Positions 32,865-44,100 of a DNA stretch of 64,000 bases are shown here, piece after piece. The notes below the pieces were generated by a model. The model ran no database searches. It was not told the DNA's origin and was given only the letters and a program-made list of their open reading frames with translations. Position 1 is the stretch's first letter. Every line of letters begins with the position of its first letter. This stretch comes from Blepharisma stoltei (Eukaryota > Ciliophora > Heterotrichea > Heterotrichida > Blepharismidae): NCBI GenBank assembly GCA_914767885.1, contig CAJZBQ010000050.1, positions 248,001 to 312,000 of the forward strand. The letters are read 5' to 3'. A program made the translations under genes and the position numbers.

Positions 32865-33162
32865 ATGAAGTCAGCGAAGCCAAAAGTGAAGCGCTGAGAC
32901 GCCATATTTGATTATAGAGTGCATGAGCCAGATGCAGAATATTGGCTTCACTAATAAAAATAAATAAAATCTGGATATTGATTACAAAGGCAAAAGACTG
33001 AGAACTGAAGTTTCAAAATAAGTGATTATCCCTAGCATCAGCCAATATGAGATCCAGGATTTCTGACTTTCAGCGCTTCCTCTAAAAGATTGCGAAATAG
33101 GATATCCCAAGCATATTGCAAAGCTTAAGAGAAATAATAAAACTCTGAACATTTTTATTTAA
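32865..33162 (+). CDS. Possible small gene, broken frame
   Basis: Two coding-like stretches with TGA as Trp. One starts at ATG 32865 (MKSAKPKVKRWDAIFDYRVH, continuing to EYWLH and TAA). The other runs from about 32971 to TAA 33160-33162 (DYKGKRLRTEVSK, then IIPSISQYEIQDFWLSALPL). They are in different frames and the second contains one TAA. I could not find a 15/16-nt intron or a clean IES that joins them. It may be a gene with an unresolved insertion, or a pseudogene. No family recognised. Confidence 0.35.
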
Positions 33163-33195
33163 TTTTTATTTCTTAAATAATTTAATTTACTTACA

Positions 33196-35275
33196 TTAAG
33201 TTTTAGATTCATTTTTGCTGCTATTCCTGACCTTTTTTGATTTTGGCTTTTCAGTGATTTTTATGTTTCCTTTTTTAAAAGATTTATGGAATGCTTTTGG
33301 CTTTGACTTAGAAATCAGAACTTTTGGAGGGACAATTTCAGATTTATTCTTTGTTAGTCTTGGAGACTTAGATAGCGAATAACTACTATGTGATCTTTTT
33401 AATGATTTTGGTGTTTTCGATTGCTTTGAATTTTCTTTTGTATTTGCACTTTTTGGCCTTTCTCGCTTTACTAGATTATCAATTTCTTCTAAATTAGCAA
33501 TTACTTATGGCTTTATCGTAGTCTGGAGCATCTCTAAAGCTTGGGGATGGAATTTTTAAACTTTCAAAAGTATCAAAGCTGTTTCGCATTTTGTCTTCTA
33601 AATCTGATAATGATCGATCTCTGGCTTGCACAAATGAAGAAATTGGTGAGTTTGATGGCAAAGTCATATAGTTTTTTTCATTTTGAGATTTAGGTTTTTT
33701 GCTGCTGAACTTTTTTTCCAAGCTGCTTAATTCGAAATGCAGCTTTTTCTGGTCCTTTAAGTACTTTTGCATTAGACTTTGTAATTTTTCAATAGATTTT
33801 GTTAGTTTTTCTTCAACTGATTTGCTATCAGCTTGTATATCAACAATTTTGTTGATTTTTTCTATTGAGTGAGTTGTAATTTTTTCTAATCCTTTAATTT
33901 TGCTTTCAAGATCATGATTTTTTACTTTTCCAGCATCTCCTTTAATTTCTGGGCTTTTTTTCCTAGTCCTGATTAATTCGTCAATCTCTGACACTTTTTT
34001 TTGAAGTTTTGATAGTTCATTAGTTTCGTCAGCGCTATGTCTTCTATATCCGAATTCATATGAATTTTCATGAGTCCATTTATTGTTCAATATTTCTTCT
34101 ATTCCTTTGATTTTGTTATCAACTTCTCTTAAACCGTTTGAAAAAAGCTCGAATAATTTGGCTTCTGAATTTGCCATTGCTGAATTAACCTCTTTGGCAA
34201 AAGCATCTAAATCGTTCATTTGGTTTTTAACTTTAAGCTTCATTTCTAACTCTTCTAGTCGTTTGTCAAAGTTGCTGAAGTTCTGGGTGAAGCGCTCAAG
34301 CTTTGTGAGCTTTTGATTTACATCGGGGTCATATAGTATAGATTTTTCATCTTCTTGGATTTCACTGTAGTCTTTTTGCAGCTTTAAAAGCCGATTTGTG
34401 TTAATTAAGCGATCTTCTAACAATCCCCTTCTGTGAGTGAGCAATATATTTTGCTCAGCCACAGAGAAGGAGGCTCATTTGATTTTTAAACGCTTATGTA
34501 GCTTTATTGTAAATTTTTTTTGGAATTTAAAAATCCTAGTCGCAAAACGAAATAAAATCGAGACGTTGACAGAAAATGGACTCCAAGGCGCACTCTTATG
34601 GAGCAGGTAGGATCCATCCTGATAAAGCTGAAAACAGAGCCTCTTTCCCTTTTTGAATTAGGCCTTTAGGCTTGAAGATGTCCATGCCAGATGGGCTAGA
34701 CAGGTTTTTCTACCACATAGTGTTCTCTCATCGGGACCATCAGGGCGTCTCACAGACTATGGCTCTGCCCAAGGGAGCTGATTCCCTGAAAAGGTGGTTC
34801 AGGCTGGAAATCTAAAAGGGGGATCTTTTTGGAGCAAAGATGGGCGACAGCTAGTGATTAGATCCACTTATGGTCAGTATAATCGTCTTAAATAACTGGC
34901 TCGTAAAAATTTTCCAAGTAAAATTAAAAAAAGAATAGAATTTGCTACCTAGGCTATATATCAAAGTATTTTTTAATAAAAGATTTTGCTCGCTCACTGG
35001 TGGTGGGGCTTTTTCCTAAAAAATAGGAATTTTCCAATGACTTTGCTTGCTCACTTAAAGGGGAGTAAAATGTTCATTTGATTTTGAAGCTGGTCCACTC
35101 GATTTGATAAGCCTTGAGTAAGTAATGCATTTTGAGTAGCTTTTTCAACTTGGACTTCTAAAAATGAAACATATGTTTGTCTATCTGTCATAAGATGCTG
35201 AGTGTCAGAGATCTTTGCTGATGGACTTTTATTACGCTGGCGGTATTTTTCCCAATAGTGAGTAACACTTGACAT
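33196..35275 (-). CDS. Coiled-coil protein with basic tail, unknown function
   Basis: 471 residues after removing a composite IES (34418-35065) and a 16-nt intron (33490-33505). ATG at 35275. The junctions read NQMNILEDRLINTN across the IES and DKAIKEIDNLVKRE across the intron. Most of the protein is heptad-rich coiled coil (about residues 50-330). The last 100 residues are very basic and serine-rich (SLKRSHSSYSLSKSPRLTKN), suggesting binding to microtubules or nucleic acid. No domain recognised. A cytoskeletal or basal-body role would fit but is inference. Confidence 0.8.
33490..33505 (-). other. 16-nt intron (coiled-coil gene)
   Basis: GTAATTGCTAATTTAG on the minus strand. It removes an in-frame TAA and opens the basic tail. 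Confidence 0.85.
34418..35065. mobile_element. Composite family A MITE-IES with nested retroposon
   Basis: TAA at 34418-34420 and 35066-35068. The MITE ends are diverged (CAATCCCCTTCTGTGAGTGAG, CTTAAAGGGGAG). The middle is split by a family 2 retroposon. The host frame is restored only if the whole 648 bp goes. Confidence 0.8.
34547..34895 (+). mobile_element. SINE-like retroposon family 2, nested in MITE
   Basis: Shares blocks and order with the element in the Brahma gene (CGTTGACAGAAAATGG-type start, GCTAGACAGGTTTTTCTACC, CCACTTATGGTCAGTATAA, CTTAAA tail). It interrupts the MITE core at the TCGCAAAA position, with an imperfect duplication GTCGCAAAAC / GCTCGTAAAA. Boundaries are approximate. 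Confidence 0.65.
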
Positions 35276-35819
35276 TTTTTAAATTCTTGCATTGAATTCG
35301 ATACATGCTATTAAAAAGCTTTTTGCATTAGTAATTCTGTTATGAATTTTAAGATTTTAGAGATTGAAAAGCGTTTGCTAGATTTATTACAGATAAAAAG
35401 TGAATTGTTTTATTTCATTTTAATTTTATCATAAACCGCCTCATGAAATTTGGTTTTTTTAATGGTGAAATGCATATTAATTGGTTTTATAGAAAAAATA
35501 TAGTTATATTCATTAATTTTTGCATGCATTAATAATTCTTATCAATTATTTTCATAAAAAATTAAAATTGAAAATCTATGAGTGAAGATACGAGCCATGT
35601 TTATCTGATTATAAAAAGAGGCATACAGTCTTGAGAGTGTTAAATATTTGCATTATCTATAATAAACAAATTAAATCTATTCATTTGCTTTGGTTGCTCT
35701 AAATTAATAGCATGAATCAGCTTTCATCATAAAGTGAATTGGCTTAGTTACACTTTTATCGCTTGGGAAATTAAATTTACATGACAATTATTTGCAAAGT
35801 CAATTAATTTAATAATTTC
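35276..35819. other. Intergenic AT-rich region
   Basis: No repeat family or gene recognised. It holds the promoter of the minus-strand coiled-coil gene. Confidence 0.4.
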
Positions 35820-35996
35820 ATGGTAAAAGGAGCAAAAGATATCACAAGAAGAGCAAAGAAGCCAAAGATACCTAATCGAGAAGTTATTATCCATAGCTTT
35901 ACCATCTCTGAAGACCTTACAACAATTGATGAAATAAGGATAAAGGTCCATTCACAAGTTCTCAAGAGAAGAAGCAAAGCAGTATCCTTTAAGTAA
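35820..35996 (+). CDS. Small basic ORF, 58 residues
   Basis: Starts MVKGAKDITRRAKKPKIPNR and ends with a Lys/Arg-rich tail before TAA at 35994. The central part (EVIIHSFTISEDLTTIDEIR) is compact and protein-like. The opposite strand is also open (35748-35951) but gives a less plausible Cys/Phe-rich product. No family recognised. Confidence 0.45.
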   Translation: MVKGAKDITRRAKKPKIPNREVIIHSFTISEDLTTIDEIRIKVHSQVLKRRSKAVSFK

Positions 35997-36902
35997 TGAA
36001 TATTTCACTAAAATGCGCGAATTATGCATGTTACTTCTTTAAATAATGGCGATGATTGGTTAGCGAATAACAAGTTATGTGCGTCAAGGCTTCAATTAAT
36101 TATTTTTGATGGCTTCAGATTGACTGAAAGAAATCACTATGTTTTTATAAATCGTTTCTTAAAGAAATTTATATGGTTCAATAAAGTATATTAAATAAGG
36201 GGGTATATAAGCTATATGTAATTTTAACATGAAAATACTTACTCCCCTATTAGCGAGCAAAATCATTGGAAGAATTCCTATTTTTAAGGAAAACCACCTT
36301 CTATAAGTAAATTTTTTTATGAAAAATATGTTGATATATAAGTGATAATTAGTATGATGAAATCTCTACTAATTTAAACAACCTGCATTTTTAAACAGAA
36401 ATTTTTACGAATTAATATTTTTTAATTTCGAAAAACATGATGACCCTAAAATTTATGTAATAAATTTCAACAAAAAAAACACAGCAAAAGTTTTTTGCTC
36501 GCTCATGTAGGGAGTGCTAATTCTAAAACTATACAAGTATTCATCGAAATATCAGCTATGGAACTTGATACTTAATGCTATCGGCAAAGCCATATTAGTC
36601 GCCATCTTTTAAAATCTCATTATGTGTTTCAATGCATATAAATAATTGCTAATTCATATTACAAAGTGAATTATTTATTTTATGTATTGCATAATTAATA
36701 TACTTATAATGCCTGTATCAAATCAAAGTTGATTAATAGAATTTACCTCTAAATGAGTAATTTTCATTAATAAATGCATCAGCCAAATAAAATTATTCAC
36801 ATTTATTCCATTTAAAGCTGTAACTTTATCATAACTAGCATTCTTAAAACCATCGTTTTTTTATCCTGTTAAAAGACCAATTCCAAATTTAAATCCATTT
36901 TA
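35997..36902. other. Intergenic region with degraded MITE
   Basis: No gene seen outside the element at 36239-36514. Promoter of the TRIM-like gene expected near 36850. Confidence 0.4.
36239..36514. mobile_element. Degraded family A MITE
   Basis: Starts TTACTCCCCTATTAGCGAGC and ends GCTCGCTCATGTAGGGAG. The core ATAATTAGTATGATGAAATC is recognisable. Shorter and more diverged than the coding-region copies. Confidence 0.6.
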
Positions 36903-38237
36903 ATGTCCGAGTCTTCAATCTTTGAATGCAGTCTATGCTTCAATTTCTATAACAACTCAACACGAGTTCCTCAATCTCTGCCTTGTGGCCACGTCTTTTG
37001 CAAATCCTGCATTCTCTCTTATTCCTCCATGTACCTAGCATGCCCAGTTGACAAAAGTCCTCATCCAGGAGTTGATAAGATGCCTTTATGCTTGAATATC
37101 CTTCACAACTTACCCAAAGCAACAGCCAAAATAATTTACTGCTCAAGCCACCCAAAGCGGCAAATAAAATACAGATGCAGAATTCATAACGTTTACATAT
37201 GCTCAGAATGTGTAATCCAGCATGCTGGATCTGGTCACGATCTTCAGCAGTTTAAAGTAAACACAGACAAAATTAAAGATGACGTAAAAAGACTATCAGA
37301 AAGTGCAAGTTTGGTCATGAGAAACTCTGAAAGAGCAATTAAAGAGATTGAAGGAGTTCATTAGATTAGATTAGATAAGGCCACTAATCAGTGGGCACAG
37401 TGCTGGGCCTATCGTTCGAGGCTAACCCAACCCTTAGGTAGCTCTTTCACCAAAATACCACGTTAGGATCTATAAGAACACCCGCCGTGGGAAGGACGAT
37501 TCGCTTGTCACCAGTCATTTTATATATATCTTGAAGGAGTTCATAAAAGAGTTTCAAGGTTCTATGAAAACCAAATGTATAAAGTAACTACAGCTTTTGA
37601 CTCTGCGATAAAGCAGTTAATTAATAAAAAAGCGGAGTTTACAGAGACTTTGAACAAAATGCTCAAAGATCAGCTTTCAGCTATTGACGCAAAAAGAATG
37701 AAATTTAATAAAAATTTAGAAAAATCTTGTGCTTGAAGTACAAAGCTACAATCTTTAACCATAGATGCTCTGGATCAAACTTATGAACAATTTTTAAAAA
37801 TTACATCAGAACTGATGAGAGAAATAAGTTCAACAACACCTGTCACGCCATGTGAATTTGACTTGAAATTTTACCTCTTCAATGACCAAATCAGTCTAGG
37901 CGAGTTAGGCTCTTTAAATCTTATGAAAGAACCGCTATGAACTTGTTCAAAATGCAGCTTCAAAAACTCAGAAGTTTCTTCAGTCTGCCAAGTCTGTTTT
38001 TCTGCGAAGTCTTCTAAATCAATCACATCAAACAACTCAGACTCTCTTAAATCTCTTTCCAGCAGCCGCTATCAGCATCAAGAAGAATCTTCACCTACCC
38101 ACAGCCCAATCCAACCTGATTTCGCTCGAAGTGTCGGGCCTCACCAAGCTCACTCTCCAGAAAAACCCAATCACAAGCCAAGAGGCAAATCGAAAGCAGC
38201 TGATCCTCAAAGCCACAAATCCAATGTAAGCTTTTAA
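36903..38237 (+). CDS. TRIM-like RING/B-box protein with RanBP2 zinc finger
   Basis: Probable ubiquitin E3 ligase. RING at residues 9-47 ([18 protein letters not shown]), B-box-like zinc site at about 80-113 ([24 protein letters not shown]), coiled coil at about 125-260, and a RanBP2-type zinc finger ([20 protein letters not shown]) in which the invariant Trp is encoded by TGA, then a serine-rich tail. A 183-bp retroposon (37362-37544) interrupts the coiled coil after EIEGVH. Removal gives [13 protein letters not shown]. Joined length 383 residues, stop TAA at 38235. The RING plus B-box plus ubiquitin-binding-type RanBP2 finger order is unusual. Confidence 0.85.
37362..37544. mobile_element. 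Short SINE-like retroposon in TRIM-like gene
   Basis: Perfect 14-bp duplication TTGAAGGAGTTCAT (37348-37361, 37531-37544). One end has TTAGA repeats (TTAGATTAGATTAGATAAGG), and the body contains GTTCGAGGC, which fits the RNA polymerase III B-box consensus. The TSD holds no TA; the nearest TA pair at the same spacing is at 37340 and 37523, and would change three residues. Confidence 0.75.
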
Positions 38238-38272
38238 TTAATTCCTCTAATAGTTTCCATATTATTTCGGTT

Positions 38273-38848
38273 ATGTTCAAAAACACCTTTCAGTCAGGGT
38301 TTTTATCAATTTTATACAGCATCGGAAGCAAGCCACTACAGATCTGGGACAAGAGTGTGAGAAATGGGCACATAAAGCGTATCACAGACCAAGATATTCA
38401 GAGTTCCGTCTTAGAAATAATGGGCACAAATGTGAGCACCACTTTCATTACGTGCCCTGCAGATCCTAACCAAACCTTAGGGATAAAGCTGCCCTTCTTA
38501 GTTATGATCATAAAAAATCTCAAAAAATATTTTACGTTCGAAGTGCAGGTGCTTGACGATAAAAACATACGAAGAAGATTTAGGGCGTCGAATTATCAGA
38601 GTACAACGAGAGTAAAACCGTTCATATGCACAATGCCGATGAGGTTAGATGAAGGATGGAACCAAATTCAGTTTAACTTGTCAGATTTCACGAGAAGAGC
38701 GTATGGGACCAACTATATTGAGACTTTAAGAGTCCAAATACATGCCAATTGCAGAATGAGAAGAATTTATTTCTCTGATAGACTTTATTCAGAAGAGGAG
38801 CTGCCGCCAGAGTTTAAATTGTTTTTACCTCTTCAAAAACAAGCTTAA
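38273..38848 (+). CDS. CFAP20: CFAP20 (Bug22) ciliary inner-junction protein
   Basis: Axonemal inner-junction protein, highly conserved in ciliated organisms and needed for normal ciliary beating. 191 residues against 193 in animals, collinear from [20 protein letters not shown] to the end. Diagnostic stretches include [55 protein letters not shown] and [20 protein letters not shown]. No intron or IES. Starts 35 bp after the TRIM-like stop. Confidence 0.97.
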   Translation: MFKNTFQSGFLSILYSIGSKPLQIWDKSVRNGHIKRITDQDIQSSVLEIMGTNVSTTFITCPADPNQTLGIKLPFLVMIIKNLKKYFTFEVQVLDDKNIRRRFRASNYQSTTRVKPFICTMPMRLDEGWNQIQFNLSDFTRRAYGTNYIETLRVQIHANCRMRRIYFSDRLYSEEELPPEFKLFLPLQKQA

Positions 38849-39385
38849 ATATTTAATTGCTAATTTGAGTAAATTCACTTATTCCCTTGGCCAGCGTACA
38901 AAATTGTTTGCTCGCTAATGAAGGGTTTTTTGCTATGATTTTTTTTGATTTTAAATTTGTAAAGGAATCCAATCTGTCTAAAATTTAATATAATTAGCTT
39001 TCGGTTTCATTCTTATAATTATTTTATATAAAGAATATATATATTTACAAAATATTTTACTTGACAAAGGGGGTTAATTTTTCATAAAATAAGCATTTAT
39101 CAGAGTTTTTGCCACTGACGAGAGAGAATTTAGCCATTTTCTTTGCTTAACTTTGAAAATAAGTAATAATATCTGCCTCTTCATAATATAAAATTTATTA
39201 GAATAGTCCATCAATATATCTAACAGCCTTTAATTAAGATTAGGATTAGAGTTAAAGGTAGGCTGCTCCACTGTTTTTATGCTGTTACCAAAAATATCTC
39301 CAGGCCTTTAAAAGATGATTACTGGATTTTTCAAGCATAATGTAATTTAATTTGAAAAGAGAGAAAATTCACCCTTGATTAAAAT
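38849..39385. other. Intergenic region with degraded MITE
   Basis: Contains the element at 38879-39133. Otherwise AT-rich and non-coding, with the coronin promoter expected at its end. Confidence 0.4.
38879..39133. mobile_element. Degraded family A MITE
   Basis: TTATTCCCTTGGCCAGCGTAC start and a TTAATATAATTAGCTTTCGG core. The right part GGGGGTTAATTTTTCATAAA is diverged. End coordinate approximate. Confidence 0.5.
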
Positions 39386-40747
39386 ATGGTGTCAGTGGTA
39401 AGGGTATCGAAGTTCAGACACGTCTTCGGTGAAGAATTGCAAGAAAAATTTGAAGACCTGAGACCAAGCACTCTTTCCTCAGAAAGCACCCTAATCAAAT
39501 CTAATGGGACTAATATTGTATTTCCATGGGAATCCGGTGGTGCAGGTGTATTAGCCGTATTTGCAATGTCCGAAATAGGCCGAATTGCTCCAAGCCACCC
39601 TTTCATAAAAGGTCATGCAGGAAATATTTTAGATTACGAATTCAATCCTTTTAATGACTTCCAATTATTAAGCTGTGGTGATGATTCGACTTTGAAGCTC
39701 TGGGATATTCCTGAAGGCGGATTAACCTCAGATCTCACAATTCCACGAGTCACTTTACACGGCCATGGGAAAAAGGTCACTCTTCTAAATTTCCATCCTT
39801 CAGCAGCTTTTCTATGTGCTAGTGCATCATTTGACAAGTCAATTAAAGTCTGGAATATTGAAAATGGAAGCCCAGCCCTCGAAATTTCAAATATTAATGA
39901 TGTGATTCTTTCTTTACAATGGAGTCCTATTGGAAGATCTATTGGATACACAACAAGGGATAAGTACGTCAGAGTGTCTGACCCAAGAACTGGGAGAAAT
40001 GTGTTTGAGACCCTAGCACATGATGGCTCAAAGCCAAGCAAAATGGGCTGGATAGCAGAAGACACCATAGTAACTTGTGGTTTTTCCAAAATGAATGATA
40101 GACAAGTCTCAGTATGGGATTTAAGAAACCACTCAGCACCAATCAAACTTGTCAACGTTGATCAAGGATCAGGAGTTTTGTACCCATTTTATGATCCTGA
40201 TACCAAAATTTTGTTTGTAGCTGGAAAAGGTGACGGGAACATTCGATATTACGAAGTAGTCGGAGATAACCAATATATGTATTACATTGAAGCTTTCAGG
40301 TCAAATGTACCTTGCAGAGGAGTTAGCTTTATCCCAAAGAGAAAAGTCAATACAGATTCTTGCGAAATTATGAAAGCTGTAAAGCTGACCAACAACACTA
40401 TTGATTTGGTAAGCTTTAAAGTCCCAAGAAGAAGCGAAACTTTCCAAGATGATATATACCCTGACTGTGTTTGTGGAGAACCTTCAATGAGTACAACTGA
40501 ATGGCTTGGCGGAGCGGATCGAGAGCCAAAAAGAGCACCTATAAAGCAGATTGAGAATTCTTCTGCGCATGCTGAATTGCATATACAAGCTACTCCTCAA
40601 ATGCATGCTCAGCAAGGCCATAAAAGTGTTAATGAGTATGAAAAAGAGTTAAATGAAGCAAGAGCTCTAATCAAGAGACAGCAGCAAAGAATTGCTGAGC
40701 TGGAGGCGCAATTGGAATCGAAAACTAAATTATGCTGTTTTGATTGA
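39386..40747 (+). CDS. Coronin
   Basis: Actin-binding WD40 beta-propeller protein regulating actin turnover and Arp2/3. 453 residues, no insertion. N-terminal coronin signature (VRVSKFRHVFGEELQEKFEDL), then a seven-bladed propeller (LLSCGDDSTLKLWDIPEGG, SASFDKSIKVWNIENG, RQVSVWDLRN), the conserved C-terminal extension (GDGNIRYYEV, RGVSFIPKR) and a short terminal coiled coil (ALIKRQQQRIAELEAQLES) for oligomerisation. Length matches short coronins. Confidence 0.96.
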   Translation: MVSVVRVSKFRHVFGEELQEKFEDLRPSTLSSESTLIKSNGTNIVFPWESGGAGVLAVFAMSEIGRIAPSHPFIKGHAGNILDYEFNPFNDFQLLSCGDDSTLKLWDIPEGGLTSDLTIPRVTLHGHGKKVTLLNFHPSAAFLCASASFDKSIKVWNIENGSPALEISNINDVILSLQWSPIGRSIGYTTRDKYVRVSDPRTGRNVFETLAHDGSKPSKMGWIAEDTIVTCGFSKMNDRQVSVWDLRNHSAPIKLVNVDQGSGVLYPFYDPDTKILFVAGKGDGNIRYYEVVGDNQYMYYIEAFRSNVPCRGVSFIPKRKVNTDSCEIMKAVKLTNNTIDLVSFKVPRRSETFQDDIYPDCVCGEPSMSTTEWLGGADREPKRAPIKQIENSSAHAELHIQATPQMHAQQGHKSVNEYEKELNEARALIKRQQQRIAELEAQLESKTKLCCFD

Positions 40748-41146
40748 TTTAGATAAGCATAAATATTTGTGAAAATACAATAAATATACAGGTTGAGATC
40801 ATTTCAAAATACTTTTTAAGCAAATAGCAAAAATAGGATAGAATAAATAGGATTTATGATTATGCATTAGTTTCAATTATTTCTACCAATCACCCAATCA
40901 GCAACAAAATGGCTGATCAATTTGAATTTATCTAATGGTAAAAATTTTGTCCTCAAATATAAGCTTGAATTGCTTTTTTTAATTAGCCCTTTCATAAATT
41001 GAATAAAATAAAATAAAATCGTTTCAATTTTATTTGATCAAATAGCTTCATTTTATGCGTTTCTTTAAATTTAATTTTTAGATCTTTTTAGCTTTCTAGC
41101 TGCCTTCTTTCCTATAAAAGCATATAATATTTCATAATTTTAGGAA
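40748..41146. other. Intergenic AT-rich region
   Basis: No repeat family or gene recognised. It lies between coronin and the channel gene. Confidence 0.4.
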
Positions 41147-44100
41147 ATGAAAATAACTCCTGCAGACTCAACCCTTGATATATCAAGGAACCAAAACAGA
41201 AATGACGCAATGAAAAACTTTCATTCAAGCCCCTATTCCAATGTGTCCAAATTCAGATCGCCAGACAGCACAGGAAACCCTGAAGATGATTATTCAAACT
41301 ATCAGTCTTATATTGCAGAAGAGCTCAATGAAGTCTACGCTGGAGCCCTACCAAAAGTCACCACAAACCTTATCCGAATAAGTCGACCGTTTAGACTGCG
41401 CTGGGATTTATTTATGATTCTTGTAGCCTTGTACAATACGATCACTACCCCTTTTGTGATCGCTTTTTTCAATGCTATAGACCCGTGGTTTTTGGAGCTG
41501 AATATTGGGCTTAACTGTTTGTATTACATTGATATTGGGTTTAATTTCTTTACCACTTATATAGACTCCAAGGATGATGAAATTTTTGAGCACAAAAAAA
41601 TAATTTGGCATTATCTGACAAGGCTGTTTTTTTATGATTTACTATCAGCGCTGCCTGTTGGAGAGCTTATGATCCTTTCAGATAATGATATTTCAGAAAG
41701 AAAAAAACTCTGGCTTGCTTTAAATATGCTTAAAGTAAATAAGATATTAACAAGGCTTGGGAGGATGCTTAGATTTGCTAGAACTAAAGATTACGTTAAA
41801 GTACTTATGAGACTTGCACAGTTGACTTTGTATTTAATGATGTGGGTTCACCTCACTGCTTGTGTGTGGTTTTATGTGATACGAGATGATGAAGAATGGA
41901 TCCCGACTCCAGACTTCTTAACGGGTATCACACATCTTTATACTTCAGACACTGTTAAAAAGTATGTAGTTGTAATTTATCATGCTGTTTGGTTATTAGT
42001 TGGAAATGATGTTGTCCCAAGAGATGCGACGCAAGCTTGTCTTGGATCATTTTTGATTCTCATTGGAAGCATAATTACTGCAGTCCTCTTCGGAGAAATG
42101 GTCGTCCTCATGTCAAACCTGAGCAGAAAGCAAGATCAATTTCAAGAACTTCTTGATGGAGCTATGACAACGATGAGCAGCATGAAACTCCCTGACAGAC
42201 TGAAAGGCAAAATTTTAATAAATAAAATGGCATTCGGTTCGAGAGAAATTAGCTCTGTAATTTTCTCTCCCTCATGGAATTTTATTTATGGGGATGGGTT
42301 TTCTCTCGAGAACTTCTGCACAGCAGTAGCTGCTTAACTTTGAGGATAACCAAAGGAACAGCTCCTAGTGCGTTCAAGATCTCGGGGTTTTACCCCTCAG
42401 CATTTCTCCACGGGAAGAAGACCCTCAGGCGGAGCACGCGCAGAAGCTGAGTCAAGGCAAAGCGACGGCAACGCGCCGGGTGAGATGTGCGGCGGCTAGG
42501 GGTGAAGCGTTGATAGAAAGCTTGGCGGGTTGGGCTGACCACCGTGATCCAAGATGGCTCCGTGACGTCACTAGTTAGCTAAAAGTTCCATTTTGGGACT
42601 GCGGCACTAGACACCTTAAAGACCGAACAATTAAGTTAAGTTAAGAAAGCAAAATTTTAGACTATATAGCTGTAACACATATGTCTTCAAGCTCTCAAGA
42701 AGAATACGAAACTTTCAAGAAATTTATTTCTCCATCATTGCAGCAAGAAGTATCAGCTTGCATTTATGACCCAATTATTTCAAAAAACCATGTCTTACAA
42801 AATGAAGAAAGAATGTTTTATATGCTAGTCCACAGGCTTAGCAATCGATTTACTAAGCCTGAAGATGAAATTATTACTGAAGGCGCTGAACCCGACAATA
42901 TGTATTTTTTAGTTAATGGAGAAGTTCAAGTTTTTGTGACTGATAAAAATTTGAAAAAAAATTCAGTCTGCTTTTTAAGTCCTGGGGCTCAGTTTGGAGA
43001 GCTTGGCTTGATTTATAATATTCATAGAACAGCTTCAGTAATCGGCTATGGATACTGCACTGTTGCAGAACTCAGTAAGAAAAATTTCCAGTCATTAGTT
43101 CTATCATTTCCAACCCTCGAAAACAAGCTTATTAGAGCAAGCGAGGTATATGATGATCCATGGAAAAAGTTTTTATTGGATTCTCTCTCACAAGCTGAAT
43201 ATTTCGAAGCTTTGCCTAAACACGTTTTTAGTGAGCTTGCTTATCGCATGGAAACTCTGAAGCTTGAAAAGGGTTCTTATCTCTTTAAGCCTGGAGACAT
43301 TCCAAAATACATATATATAGTTGCATTTGGAGACTTAGAAATTTCTGCGACAATTAATGAAAAGCATTTGCATTTATTAAAAGTGCATGAGAGATTCCCA
43401 GAAATTGAAAGTGATCCTAGAATTCCTAAAAAACACACAACTTTGGAAGACTATAAGCCTTACTTTTTTGATATATTCAAAGCTGAATGCTTGAAGAAAA
43501 AGGCAGAAATTGTCCCAATAACGAATCAAAAAGGCATAGTAGGCTCCATTCGGCTTGATGAAGAGCTTCCTGAACAAACTTCTTTAATAGGGGATTACCC
43601 TCAAGAAATCGTCATAGGACATGTTTCTCAAGGCGCCCTTATCTCTTCAAAATTCATACATGCAAATATCCCTTATCTTTTTCAATGCAAAGCACTAAAT
43701 GCAGTAACTGTGTATGCATTGAAAATAAACATTATCAAGGAACTCTCACATAGTCATTCTGATTTTAAAGGAGAAATAAAAATAATTAAAGAAGACATAA
43801 AAGGGAAGAAATTCCCTGAAATTGTGGATGTCACTGAGCCTGAGTCTTCAAGCTCGCAGAAAGTGAGAAGACTTTGGGTTTCAGCAATACTAAGAGTAAT
43901 CAGCACTCTCAGGCAAGAACGTAGAGGGGGAGTTGCATTATTACTACAAATCACTTCAAAGCTAAAAGCCATTATAGCTTGTGAAGAGGCAAATAATTTT
44001 GATCTTGCTGAAAAAGTAGCAAGAGGCGATATCCCACCACATTATATTTTAGAAGACGGAACATTAGACCCAGCCGCAATCAATTCCAGTATAAACTCAA

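Noticed and set aside
42341-42600. rRNA or tRNA gene in the GC-rich block
   Set aside because: The block recurs three times with target duplications and has no recognisable tRNA or rRNA fold.
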